DNA from: Streptomyces gelaticus
GTDB lineage: Bacteria; Actinomycetota; Actinomycetes; Streptomycetales; Streptomycetaceae
Assembly (NCBI RefSeq): GCF_014649535.1
Contig: NZ_BMTF01000011.1
Span: 124,001 to 188,000, forward strand
Length of the DNA: 64,000 nucleotides
Reading direction: 5' to 3'
The notes under the pieces: model-generated
The model's input: only the letters and a program-made list of their open reading frames with translations
Told to the model about the DNA's origin: nothing
Databases searched by the model: none
Shown: in pieces, positions 1-7,400 of the stretch
Position numbering within the stretch: the stretch's first letter is position 1
Layout: every line of letters begins with the position of its first letter
Made by a program: the position numbers and the translations under genes

Positions 1-1220
1 TCAGAGCGCAGACAGGTCAGGATCCGCAGTCGATAGCCGCGGTCGTGGTAGGTCTGCGCCTCCGAAAGGAGCAGTTCGAACAGGGCCTTCGCGTCGTCCG
101 GCGCTCGCAGGAGAAGCTCTTCGAGCTGGTCGACGACCATGACTACCGGCCCTGCGGCGGACAGCCCGGACAGTGCCCCCGCAAGCCCTTGCTCCTCTAT
201 CACCCGGGTGAGCCGGTCGACGTCCCAGTCCGCTCTGCACTCCCCGACCAACGGAGAGGGCAACGCGGCAAGCGCCGTGGCCACGCGGCGGGCCGGAGAG
301 AGCCCGGCCATGCCCGTGTCGAGGAAGGCGACCTGGTGCCCCTGTGCCCGCAGCCGTGGGGTGACGCCTGCCCTGACCAGTGAGGACTTCCCCATCCCTG
401 GGTGGGCGGCCACAGTGGTGAGGGCACTCCCCTTCACCCTGCGGCAGACCGTCTCGGACTCCTTGTCGCGGCCGAAGAAGACCTCCGCATCCGCTTCACC
501 GAAAGCGGCAAGACCACGGTATGGGGAGGGAGGGCGAACGATGTCGGACAGTCCGCACAGGTCGATGACACGGAAGATCGGGATCGCGTAGGCGGTGGTG
601 TACTCAACCTTGCTCTCGCTGGACCTGACCAGGGCAACGACAGCCGCCTGACCATCGATCCACACGCCCCCGCCGCTGTACCCGGGCAGGATGCCCCACT
701 TGGCGTGCGGCTGTACATCCAACTGGTACGAGTGACCCCCGATTGCCCCCTTTACGCTCCCGTCCACCCACAATCCGTCGTCACGGTGCACCGGCATCCC
801 GTAGACCTGGAATTCCGCCTGCGGCGGCAGCCGCCCTTCGCGCCAGATGGGCGGTGGAGCCGCGCCGGGCACAGGATCGTCCAGCAGCTTCAGACATGCC
901 ACGTCCTCGGGGCCGTCCGGACCGACGGGTCTGCCCACCGTCACCTCGGCCCGTAACGCCCGGCCCAACGCCAGCTGTGGGAAGTCGACTTCAACGACCT
1001 GCCCCGGAGCGGAGGAGCCGGTGATCGTCTCGACGACGTGCGCAGCGGTCACCACGTGGCGGGGGCCGAGCAGCACACCAGCGCCTTCCGGCACGCCGCC
1101 GGAGTGCAGCATTCGCACCATGGCGCGTTCTGCCGCAGACTTGTCGTCCCCCCGTCCCACCGGCTCCTCCACCTGCCCCCCGTCGCCGACTTGTCGGTCA
1201 GTGTGCCAGACGCACGTCAT
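1..1220 (-). CDS. Trypsin-like protease / nSTAND1 NTPase fusion (C-terminus outside window)
   Basis: This reading frame is open from the ATG at 1220 to the window edge, so the 3' end is missing. The N-terminal domain is a trypsin-like protease with a complete triad: His61 in TAAHVV, Asp106 in GPEDVACL and Ser182 in GYSGGG. From about residue 232 an nSTAND1-type NTPase begins with the hallmark PYRGLAAFGEADAEVFFGR. It continues with a Walker A (AAHPGMGKSS, 271-280) and a Walker B-like VVMVVDQLEELL near residue 355. STAND proteins are signal-sensing ATPases, and the family usually carries a C-terminal sensor such as WD40 or TPR repeats, which would lie beyond position 1. The likely role is a ligand-triggered protease, possibly in defence or signalling, but this is inference. 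The start is uncertain: ATG at 1121 (residue 34) begins closer to the conserved part, and the frame is also open upstream of 1220. Confidence 0.82.
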   Translation of the reverse strand, partial: MTCVWHTDRQVGDGGQVEEPVGRGDDKSAAERAMVRMLHSGGVPEGAGVLLGPRHVVTAAHVVETITGSSAPGQVVEVDFPQLALGRALRAEVTVGRPVGPDGPEDVACLKLLDDPVPGAAPPPIWREGRLPPQAEFQVYGMPVHRDDGLWVDGSVKGAIGGHSYQLDVQPHAKWGILPGYSGGGVWIDGQAAVVALVRSSESKVEYTTAYAIPIFRVIDLCGLSDIVRPPSPYRGLAAFGEADAEVFFGRDKESETVCRRVKGSALTTVAAHPGMGKSSLVRAGVTPRLRAQGHQVAFLDTGMAGLSPARRVATALAALPSPLVGECRADWDVDRLTRVIEEQGLAGALSGLSAAGPVVMVVDQLEELLLRAPDDAKALFELLLSEAQTYHDRGYRLRILTCLRS

Positions 1221-1291
1221 TTGTTGAGTAGCAGCAGCGTCATCACGACAGGCGAGACGACGGTCATCAGCACGAAATCCGTCACGTCGCG

Positions 1292-1510
1292 TTACGCCCT
1301 CCAGGGCGATCGGACGGGGCAAACCCGAGCCGTTGCGGTGATACCGATACCAGCGGGCAGGCCACCGCCGAACCTCGGGAATCCGCAGCTCAGGCAGCGT
1401 TGTCGACGTCTACCTGTTACACCCACCGAGAACAGGTCGAACCGACGGGCACTGATGGTGCAGCCGTCCTCAACCCGGTCAAGTGGCCATTCCCGCCCGT
1501 GGGTCGGCAT
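1292..1510 (-). other. Possible small ORF or gene remnant in the 1221-1572 gap
   Basis: The 352-base stretch between the STAND gene and the GntR gene holds one minus-strand frame of 72 codons. Its first 30 codons have Streptomyces-like third-position GC, and the rest do not. No ribosome binding site is visible before the ATG at 1510 and no family was recognised. It may be the 5' remnant of a decayed gene or pure chance. Nothing else was found in this gap apart from the presumed leader of the STAND gene. Confidence 0.2.
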
Positions 1511-1572
1511 GACCGGGACGCCGGGTGCTGGTCAGGCCAGCAGGCTGCCTCGGCCCCTGGCGGAGCGATCAG

Positions 1573-2331
1573 TCAGCCTCGCCGGCGCGACAGAGCCGTT
1601 GTCGCCACTGAATTGTGCACCGTAAAGGCAACCGTGCCCGGCAGAAAGCGGTCGTCCGACCACAGCAACGGTCTGCCCGAGTGGTCCGTGGCCCGCCGGC
1701 GCTCTCGCATCAGCGGCGCGTCCTGGTTGCAGCCGAGCAGGCGCGCATCGTCGGCGTCGGCGTGGACGAGATCAATGGTGTGTTCTGTGTCTGCGAACAC
1801 CACTCCCTCCTCCGTCAGCAGTTCGGTATGTGAAATCGCATGGGGATCAAGGCCGGCGATCATGGCACCGATGTGCTCGGGGTAGAGGGTCCGCTCGATC
1901 ATGATCGGGACACGTGACAGCGTCCGTAGCCGCAGCACCCGGCATACCTGCGACCCGGGTTCGAGATTGAGTTGCTCGCACTCCAGCGGGTTGGCCGGAC
2001 AACTAGTGACATCGATCGTGCGGCCTCCCGGTTCTTCTCCGAGTGAGCGTGCCCAGCGGGTGAAACTCAGCAGTTCGAAGAAGCTCTGGGTACGTGCGGT
2101 GCCGAGCACGACCCGCCGCGTGCCACGCCGGGATGTGACCAGGCCGTTGGCTCGCAGCACCGCCAATGCCTGACGGACGGTTCCGCGTGACACGCCGTAC
2201 TGCTGGGCGATCTTTTCCTCACTGGGCAGACGGCCGTCCGCGCCGAAGGCGCCGGCAGCTATGGCCTCACGCAAGCTGGCCGCCAACTGCCGATACCGGG
2301 CTTCGGCGGTGCCGCCCCCCGCGACTGCCAT
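1573..2331 (-). CDS. GntR/HutC-family transcriptional regulator
   Basis: The product is a DNA-binding repressor or activator of 252 residues, normal for the HutC subfamily. Residues 10-75 form the GntR winged helix, with the helix-turn-helix LPSEEKIAQQYGVSRGTVRQ. Residues from about 85 to 240 fit a UTRA effector-binding domain, with MIERTLYPEHIG and LLWSDDRFLPGTVAF in the usual places. It is divergent from the ABC transporter/phosphoesterase operon starting at 2548, with 216 bases between the start codons. A perfect-arm palindrome at 2509-2524 is a good candidate for its operator. By family analogy the effector is probably the transported compound or a breakdown product. The effector itself cannot be read from the sequence. 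Confidence 0.88.
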   Translation of the reverse strand: MAVAGGGTAEARYRQLAASLREAIAAGAFGADGRLPSEEKIAQQYGVSRGTVRQALAVLRANGLVTSRRGTRRVVLGTARTQSFFELLSFTRWARSLGEEPGGRTIDVTSCPANPLECEQLNLEPGSQVCRVLRLRTLSRVPIMIERTLYPEHIGAMIAGLDPHAISHTELLTEEGVVFADTEHTIDLVHADADDARLLGCNQDAPLMRERRRATDHSGRPLLWSDDRFLPGTVAFTVHNSVATTALSRRRG

Positions 2332-2508
2332 GTCGTTCCCCTTCCCTCAGCCGCCCATCGACGCTCTGACGTGACCCTATCCGCTCCCCGGGCGTGGCTC
2401 ACCGGCAAGGCGCTCTCGTTGCGTGACCCGCGATCTCTTCCGGAGAAGCTCCCCGGCTCGTACATCGGCGTTCACCTCCCGTACACAGCCCCCCGAGGTA
2501 ATGAGTCA

Positions 2509-2524
2509 AGTTGTACAGACAACT
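2509..2524. promoter_or_regulatory. Candidate GntR operator
   Basis: The sequence AGTTGTACAGACAACT has perfect 6-bp arms (AGTTGT/ACAACT) around a 4-base centre. This is the size and symmetry typical of HutC-type GntR sites. It lies 23 bases upstream of the GTG start of the lipoprotein gene, in the divergent region next to the GntR gene. Binding there would block transcription or initiation of the transporter operon. Confidence 0.55.
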
Positions 2525-2547
2525 CCACCTCTTCCCAGGAGAACCCT

Positions 2548-3705
2548 GTGAGACTGCACCGCGCTCGCTCTGCGGGCCTTGTCTGCTCCGTCGCCATGGC
2601 CGCGCTTGGGCTCAGCGCATGCGGCTTGACCAGCACAAATGAGACCGATGGCGGCGGCAGCAAGGCCGTGGCCGCCACTTCGGCAGCGGACTTCGGCGGC
2701 ATGGACGCCCTTGTCGCTGCCGCGAAGAAGGAGGGCAAGTTGAACGCCATCGCCCTTCCCCGTGACTGGGCGAACTACGGCGAGATCATCGACACCTTCG
2801 AGAAGAAGTACGGAATCAAGGTCGAGGTCGAGAATCCCGACGCCTCCAGCCAGGACGAGATCAACGCGGTGACCTCCCGCAAGGGCCAGGACCGGTCTCC
2901 GGACGTCATCGACGTGGGCAGTGCCTTCGCCATCAGCGCCGCCGAGCAGAATCTGTTGGCGCCGTACCAGGTCAGCGCGTTCGACCAGATCCCGAAGGCA
3001 CAGAAGGACGCTCGGGCTCGCTGGTACAACGACTTCGGCGGCTATGTCTCCATCGGTTGTGACGCGGCCCGCGTCAAGAAGTGCCCGAAGACGTTTTCGG
3101 ACCTGCTGGATCCGCAGTACAAGGGCCAGATAGCACTGACCGGCAACCCGACGAAGTCCAGCTCGGCCTTCGGCGCCGTGTACGCCTCGGCACTCGCCGA
3201 CAAGGGTTCCTTCGACGACATCAAGCCCGGCCTGGATTTCTTCGCCCACCTGAAGAAGGCCGGCAACTTCAATCCTGTCGAGTCGAGCCCTGCCACCATC
3301 CAGAAGGGCGAGACGCCGATCAGCATCACCTGGGACTACCTCAACACCGGGTACGCGGACGAGCTCCGCTCCAAGGGCGTCGACTGGAAGGTGAGCATCC
3401 CGTCCGACGGCGTGTACGCCGAGTACTACTCGCAGGCGATTGTGAAGTGGGCACCGCACCCGGCTGCGGCCCGTCTGTGGCAGGAGTTCCTGTACAGCCC
3501 CGAGGGCCAGAACCTGTGGCTCAAGGGCCACGCCCGGCCGGTCCTGATGCCCGAGATGCAGAAGTCCGGGACTCTCGACGCGACCTTCGCCACCGAACTG
3601 CCGCAGACACCTGGCAATGGCACCCCCGCCTTCCCCACCGAGGGTCAGATCAGCAAGGCCAAGCAGGCCGTCGTCCAAGGCTGGGCCCAGGCAGTCGCCG
3701 GATGA
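2548..3705 (+). CDS. ABC transporter substrate-binding lipoprotein
   Basis: This is a 385-residue extracellular solute-binding protein of the Fe3+/spermidine/2-aminoethylphosphonate-like class. The GTG start at 2548 follows the ribosome binding site AGGAG. It gives a lipoprotein signal peptide with a hydrophobic core and the lipobox LSAC (Cys25). Starts further upstream would place the signal peptide internally. The mature part has the family pattern of a periplasmic-binding fold, for example KLNAIALPRDWANYGEII and QAIVKWAPHPAAARLWQEF. It is the first gene of a tightly coupled operon and its stop overlaps the next start (ATGA). The substrate is not certain. A phosphonate or phosphodiester is suggested by the phosphatase and phosphoesterase genes downstream. 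Confidence 0.87.
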   Translation: MRLHRARSAGLVCSVAMAALGLSACGLTSTNETDGGGSKAVAATSAADFGGMDALVAAAKKEGKLNAIALPRDWANYGEIIDTFEKKYGIKVEVENPDASSQDEINAVTSRKGQDRSPDVIDVGSAFAISAAEQNLLAPYQVSAFDQIPKAQKDARARWYNDFGGYVSIGCDAARVKKCPKTFSDLLDPQYKGQIALTGNPTKSSSAFGAVYASALADKGSFDDIKPGLDFFAHLKKAGNFNPVESSPATIQKGETPISITWDYLNTGYADELRSKGVDWKVSIPSDGVYAEYYSQAIVKWAPHPAAARLWQEFLYSPEGQNLWLKGHARPVLMPEMQKSGTLDATFATELPQTPGNGTPAFPTEGQISKAKQAVVQGWAQAVAG

Positions 3706-4628
3706 GCGCCGTCCAGACGGCCGGAGGTGGCACCCGGACCCGCTCCTTCAGCAACAGGGCCGGGCTCGGGTCGGCCTCGCGGCGCATTCCACGCTCGGCG
3801 AGGTGGCTCGGTGCCGCGCCGCTGCTCGTGTTCACCGCCGTGGTGTTCGGTGTGGTTCTCGGGACGATGGTCCTCGGCGCTTTCACAACACCGCAGTCCG
3901 CGCCGGGAGGGGCCCGCCTCACCGGCGCGAACATGAGCTCCTCGCTGCAGGGGCCCTACCTGACCGCGCTGCTCGGCAGCGTCAAACTCTCCGCCGTCTC
4001 CGCGTTGATCGCCACCGTCGTCGGCCTGCCGATCGCCCACGTGGTCGTGACCTCGCGATTCCGCGCCCTGCGCGAGGCGGTCCTGGCCGGGTCGGGCGTA
4101 CTGGCGAACTTCGGCGGGGTGCCGCTCGCGTTCGCGTTCGTGGCCACGCTCGGCAACGCCGGTGTCCTGACGAGCCGGTTCAACCTGCTCAGCCATGGCT
4201 GGAGCTTGTACAGCTTCTGGGGTCTGACCCTGGTCTACCTCTACTTCCTGGTTCCACTCATGGTGCTCACGCTCACCCCGGCTCTGGAGGGGCTGCGACG
4301 GCAGTGGCGGGAAGCCGCCCACAACAACGGTGCGAACGCCTTCCGGTACTGGACGCATGTCGCGCTGCCGGTCCTCATGCCGTCGCTGCTCGGCGGCTAT
4401 GTGCTGCTGTTCGGCACCGCGTTCAGCGCCTACGCGACCGCCGCGGCGATGGTCGGCAGCTCGGTACCACTGGTCACCATGCAGATCGCGGACGCGTTGT
4501 CCGGGAACGTCCTGGTCGGCCAGGGCAACATCGCGCTCGCACTCGGTGTCGACATGGTGCTGGTCGCGGGGCTCGTGATGGCCATTCAGCTTCCGCTGCA
4601 GCGAAGGAGCGCGCGATGGCTCGCCTGA
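3702..4628 (+). CDS. ABC transporter permease (first)
   Basis: The product is an inner-membrane permease of 308 residues from the binding-protein-dependent transport family. A basic N-terminus of about 30 residues precedes the first membrane segment (WLGAAPLLVFTAVVFGVVLG), and about six segments follow. The cytoplasmic EAA loop that contacts the ATPase is clear: EAAHNNGANAFRYWTHVALP near residues 205-224. The start is the ATG at 3702, overlapping the lipoprotein stop by four bases. The 3' end overlaps the second permease by 13 bases, so the two are almost certainly co-translated and form a heterodimer. Confidence 0.88.
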   Translation: MSAVQTAGGGTRTRSFSNRAGLGSASRRIPRSARWLGAAPLLVFTAVVFGVVLGTMVLGAFTTPQSAPGGARLTGANMSSSLQGPYLTALLGSVKLSAVSALIATVVGLPIAHVVVTSRFRALREAVLAGSGVLANFGGVPLAFAFVATLGNAGVLTSRFNLLSHGWSLYSFWGLTLVYLYFLVPLMVLTLTPALEGLRRQWREAAHNNGANAFRYWTHVALPVLMPSLLGGYVLLFGTAFSAYATAAAMVGSSVPLVTMQIADALSGNVLVGQGNIALALGVDMVLVAGLVMAIQLPLQRRSARWLA

Positions 4629-5443
4629 ACACGCTCCGATACGGGCGCGCCGCCGTGCTGACGCTCACCGGTGCGTACTTCCTCGTCCCGCTCGCATGTG
4701 CCGTCGCCTTCAGCATCGGCGCCGGCGTCCCAGGACAGGACATCGGCTTCGAGGCATACACCGGCATCCTCACCGCCGGCGGCTTCACCGACAGTCTGGC
4801 TCTGACCCTGGAGCTGGCCGCCGCCACCATCGTGCTCGTTCTGGGGCTGCTCGTGCCCGCTCTGATCACGGTCCGGCTGGCCGCACCACGCCTGCGCACC
4901 CTCGTCGAGATCGTGTGTCTGCTGCCGCTGGTCGTACCTGCCGTTGCCCTTGTCGCGGGATTCAGCGCGGTGTTGGGCTGGGGATCGGATCATTTCGTCG
5001 GAACGCCCCTCTTCCAAGTCCTGGTCGAACTCCAGAATCCGCAGTTCCCCCTCGTCCTGGTTCTCGCGTACACGCTGATGGCGCTGCCGCTGGCGTACCG
5101 CACGCTCGACACCGGGCTCGCGGCCATCGACCTGCGGGTGCTCGTCGAGGCCGCCCGGGCCTGCGGGGCGCCATGGCCGCGCACCCTTCTGCATGTCGTT
5201 CTGCCCAACCTGCGCGGAGCGCTGCTCAACACGGCGTTCCTCACCCTGGCGCTGGTGCTCGGCGAGTACACCGTCGCCGCGATCCTCGGCTACCAGCCCT
5301 TCGCCGTGTGGATCCTCGCCATCAGCGGATCGCAGGCCCAGATGTCGGTGGCCGTATCGGTGATGGGCCTGCTCGTCACCTGGGTGCTGCTGTTGATCAT
5401 CGCCACAGCCGGACGCGCTCGCCGTCCCAAGGAGACCTCATGA
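4616..5443 (+). CDS. ABC transporter permease (second)
   Basis: This second membrane subunit has 275 residues and about six transmembrane segments. The EAA loop is EAARACGAPWPRTLLHVVLP, in the expected place before the last two helices. The ATG at 4616 lies inside the end of the first permease gene, and the stop overlaps the ATPase start (ATGA). It presumably pairs with the preceding permease to form the translocation channel. Nothing in the sequence specifies the substrate. Confidence 0.88.
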   Translation: MARLNTLRYGRAAVLTLTGAYFLVPLACAVAFSIGAGVPGQDIGFEAYTGILTAGGFTDSLALTLELAAATIVLVLGLLVPALITVRLAAPRLRTLVEIVCLLPLVVPAVALVAGFSAVLGWGSDHFVGTPLFQVLVELQNPQFPLVLVLAYTLMALPLAYRTLDTGLAAIDLRVLVEAARACGAPWPRTLLHVVLPNLRGALLNTAFLTLALVLGEYTVAAILGYQPFAVWILAISGSQAQMSVAVSVMGLLVTWVLLLIIATAGRARRPKETS

Positions 5444-6573
5444 CCGACCTGATGACCGATCCCGAGACCATCAGCCGGACGCGGACCGGCGCCACCGTCG
5501 AGTTCCGTGGGCTGCGTCGCTCCTTCGGCGCCACGACGGCGCTGGACGGCCTGGACCTGACGGTCGAGCCGGGCGAACTGGTGGCGCTGCTCGGCCCGTC
5601 CGGTTGCGGCAAGACCACCGCACTGCGAACCCTGGCCGGATTCGAGCGGCCCGACTCGGGCAAGGTGCTCGTGGACGGCGAGGACATCACGGGCGTCCCC
5701 GCGCACCGCCGCAACGCGGGCATGGTGTTCCAGTCCTACAGCCTCTTCCCCCACCTGACCGCCATCGACAATGTCGCCTTCGGGTTGCGGATGAGCGGTA
5801 TCGGCAGAGCCACGCGACGGGCTCGCGCCGCCGAACTCCTGGAGCTGGTCGGACTGCCGCAGCACGCCGGCCGCTTTCCGCACCAGATGTCCGGAGGCCA
5901 GCAGCAACGGATCGCCCTGGCCCGGGCTCTGGCGCTGCGGCCACGCGTACTGCTGCTCGACGAGCCGCTGTCGGCACTCGACGCACAGGTACGCCTGACG
6001 CTCCGTGAGGAGATCCGCCGTCTTCAGCAGCAACTCGGCATCACCACCATGTTCGTGACGCATGATCAGGAAGAAGCCCTCTCCATGGCCGACCGGGTCG
6101 CGGTGATGTGCGCCGGAAGACTGGAGCAGTGCGCGCCCCCGGCGGAACTGTACGAACGCCCTGCGACCGCGTTCGTCGCCGAATTCGTCGGCGTGATGAG
6201 CCGTATCCCGGCCCGTGCCGGAGCGGACGACGGGACCGTGGACGTGTGCGGCCGCACCCTGCCGGTCAACGGGACGCTGCCCGGCGCCGCCGAGGTCGCC
6301 GGTGGAAAGGGTGAAGTGGACGTGCTGGTAAGGCCGGAGGCGGTCGAGGTCACCGCGGACGGGGAGGGTACGTCCCGGATCGTGGGGGCGTCGTTCCTGG
6401 GCGCGACGACGCGGCTGACCGTGCGGCTGGCCGACGGCGGCGAGGTGACGGCCGATGTGCCGACCCACACCGCAACCACACTCCCGGTCGGTGCGGCGGT
6501 GACGCTGAGGCTGCCGGACCGCCCGGTGCTCGTGGACCGCCGCCGGGGGAACGGCGGCGGGGACAGGGGCTGA
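5440..6573 (+). CDS. ABC transporter ATP-binding protein with TOBE domain
   Basis: This 377-residue ATPase energises the importer encoded just upstream. It has Walker A GPSGCGKTT (52-60), the Q-loop region MVFQSYSLFPHLT, the signature MSGGQQQRIALARAL, Walker B VLLLDEPLSAL and the switch histidine in FVTHDQEEAL. The last third fits a TOBE_2-type regulatory domain, as in PotA/MalK-like ATPases. The start is the ATG at 5440, overlapping the permease stop. After its stop there are 133 bases before the HAD gene. That gap shows no terminator, so the downstream enzymes may be in the same transcript. Confidence 0.9.
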   Translation: MTDLMTDPETISRTRTGATVEFRGLRRSFGATTALDGLDLTVEPGELVALLGPSGCGKTTALRTLAGFERPDSGKVLVDGEDITGVPAHRRNAGMVFQSYSLFPHLTAIDNVAFGLRMSGIGRATRRARAAELLELVGLPQHAGRFPHQMSGGQQQRIALARALALRPRVLLLDEPLSALDAQVRLTLREEIRRLQQQLGITTMFVTHDQEEALSMADRVAVMCAGRLEQCAPPAELYERPATAFVAEFVGVMSRIPARAGADDGTVDVCGRTLPVNGTLPGAAEVAGGKGEVDVLVRPEAVEVTADGEGTSRIVGASFLGATTRLTVRLADGGEVTADVPTHTATTLPVGAAVTLRLPDRPVLVDRRRGNGGGDRG

Positions 6574-6706
6574 CGACTCCCGCCGACGCCCGCCCGGACG
6601 ACGCCGTCGGCCCGGATCGACCGCCCGACGCCCTGCGACCGAAGCGGTAAGCCTGCACATCCACCCGTTCCCTGCATCATTCGCCGCATCACCGGAGAAA
6701 CTCGCC

Positions 6707-7396
6707 TTGAACCCTCGTACAGCAGCACCCGTTCTTCCCGCCGCTGTCCTTTTCGACATGGACGGCACGCTCGTCGACACCGAACGGCTGTGGTGGGCCG
6801 CAGTGCAACAGGTCGCCGACGGGCTCGGGCGCCCGCTGATCGACGCGGACATGCCGCATGTGCTGGGCCGCCCGACCGCGCACACCGCTGCTCACCTGCA
6901 CCGCACCGGCGGCCCGGCGGCCCCCGGCCCCGGCGAACTCGCCACCGAGCTGGACGCCGCGTTCACCGCCCGTGTCGCCCGCGAGGTCGTCCCGCGCCCG
7001 GGCGTACTGCGCCTGCTGGACGAACTGGCCGCGGCCGGCGTCCCCGCGGCGATCGTCTCCGCTTCGCCGCGCCATGTCGTCGACCTGGTGAGCAAGGCGC
7101 TGGGCGAGGACCGGTTCGCTCTGACCCTCGCGGTCGAGGACACCGTCCGCACCAAGCCCGCGCCCGACCCGTACCTCGCCGCGGCCGCCGCTCTGGGCGT
7201 CGAACCGTACGCGTGCGTGGTCGTCGAGGACACGCCCACGGGTGTCGCCTCGGCCGAGGCAGCCGGGTGCGCGGTGCTGGCCGTGCCCTCCACCGTACCG
7301 ATCCGGCCCGCGGCCGGCCGTACGATCCTCGACTCCCTGGAGCGCGCCGACCTGGCCCTGCTCGCCTTCCTTCTTACGCCGGCGGAAAGGAACTAA
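6707..7396 (+). CDS. HAD-superfamily phosphatase
   Basis: This is a 229-residue HAD hydrolase of the beta-phosphoglucomutase/phosphatase type. The nucleophile motif is FDMDGTLVDT with Asp17 and the general acid Asp19. Motif II is around IVSASPRHVV, and motif IV is VVVEDTPTGVASAEAAG. The start is a TTG at 6707 preceded by GGAG at 6694-6697. No better ATG lies before motif I. Only four bases separate it from the phosphoesterase gene downstream. It probably removes phosphate from a small phosphorylated molecule, either imported directly or released by the neighbouring phosphoesterase. Confidence 0.87.
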   Translation: MNPRTAAPVLPAAVLFDMDGTLVDTERLWWAAVQQVADGLGRPLIDADMPHVLGRPTAHTAAHLHRTGGPAAPGPGELATELDAAFTARVAREVVPRPGVLRLLDELAAAGVPAAIVSASPRHVVDLVSKALGEDRFALTLAVEDTVRTKPAPDPYLAAAAALGVEPYACVVVEDTPTGVASAEAAGCAVLAVPSTVPIRPAAGRTILDSLERADLALLAFLLTPAERN

Positions 7397-7400
7397 TGCC

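Noticed and set aside
1400..1885. Plus-strand open frame across the gap and the GntR gene end
   Set aside because: It has no ribosome binding site and mostly overlaps GntR in antisense. Codon bias fits the GntR gene and not this frame.
2371..2547. N-terminal extension of the substrate-binding protein in the same frame
   Set aside because: The extra 59 residues would put the lipoprotein signal peptide inside the protein. The GTG at 2548 has a proper ribosome binding site and lipobox spacing.
7242..7400. Upstream extension of the phosphoesterase that might supply a signal peptide
   Set aside because: The extension overlaps the HAD gene in another frame, is rich in Pro, Arg and Ser, has no hydrophobic core and lacks the Tat motif. 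The ATG at 7401 has its own ribosome binding site.
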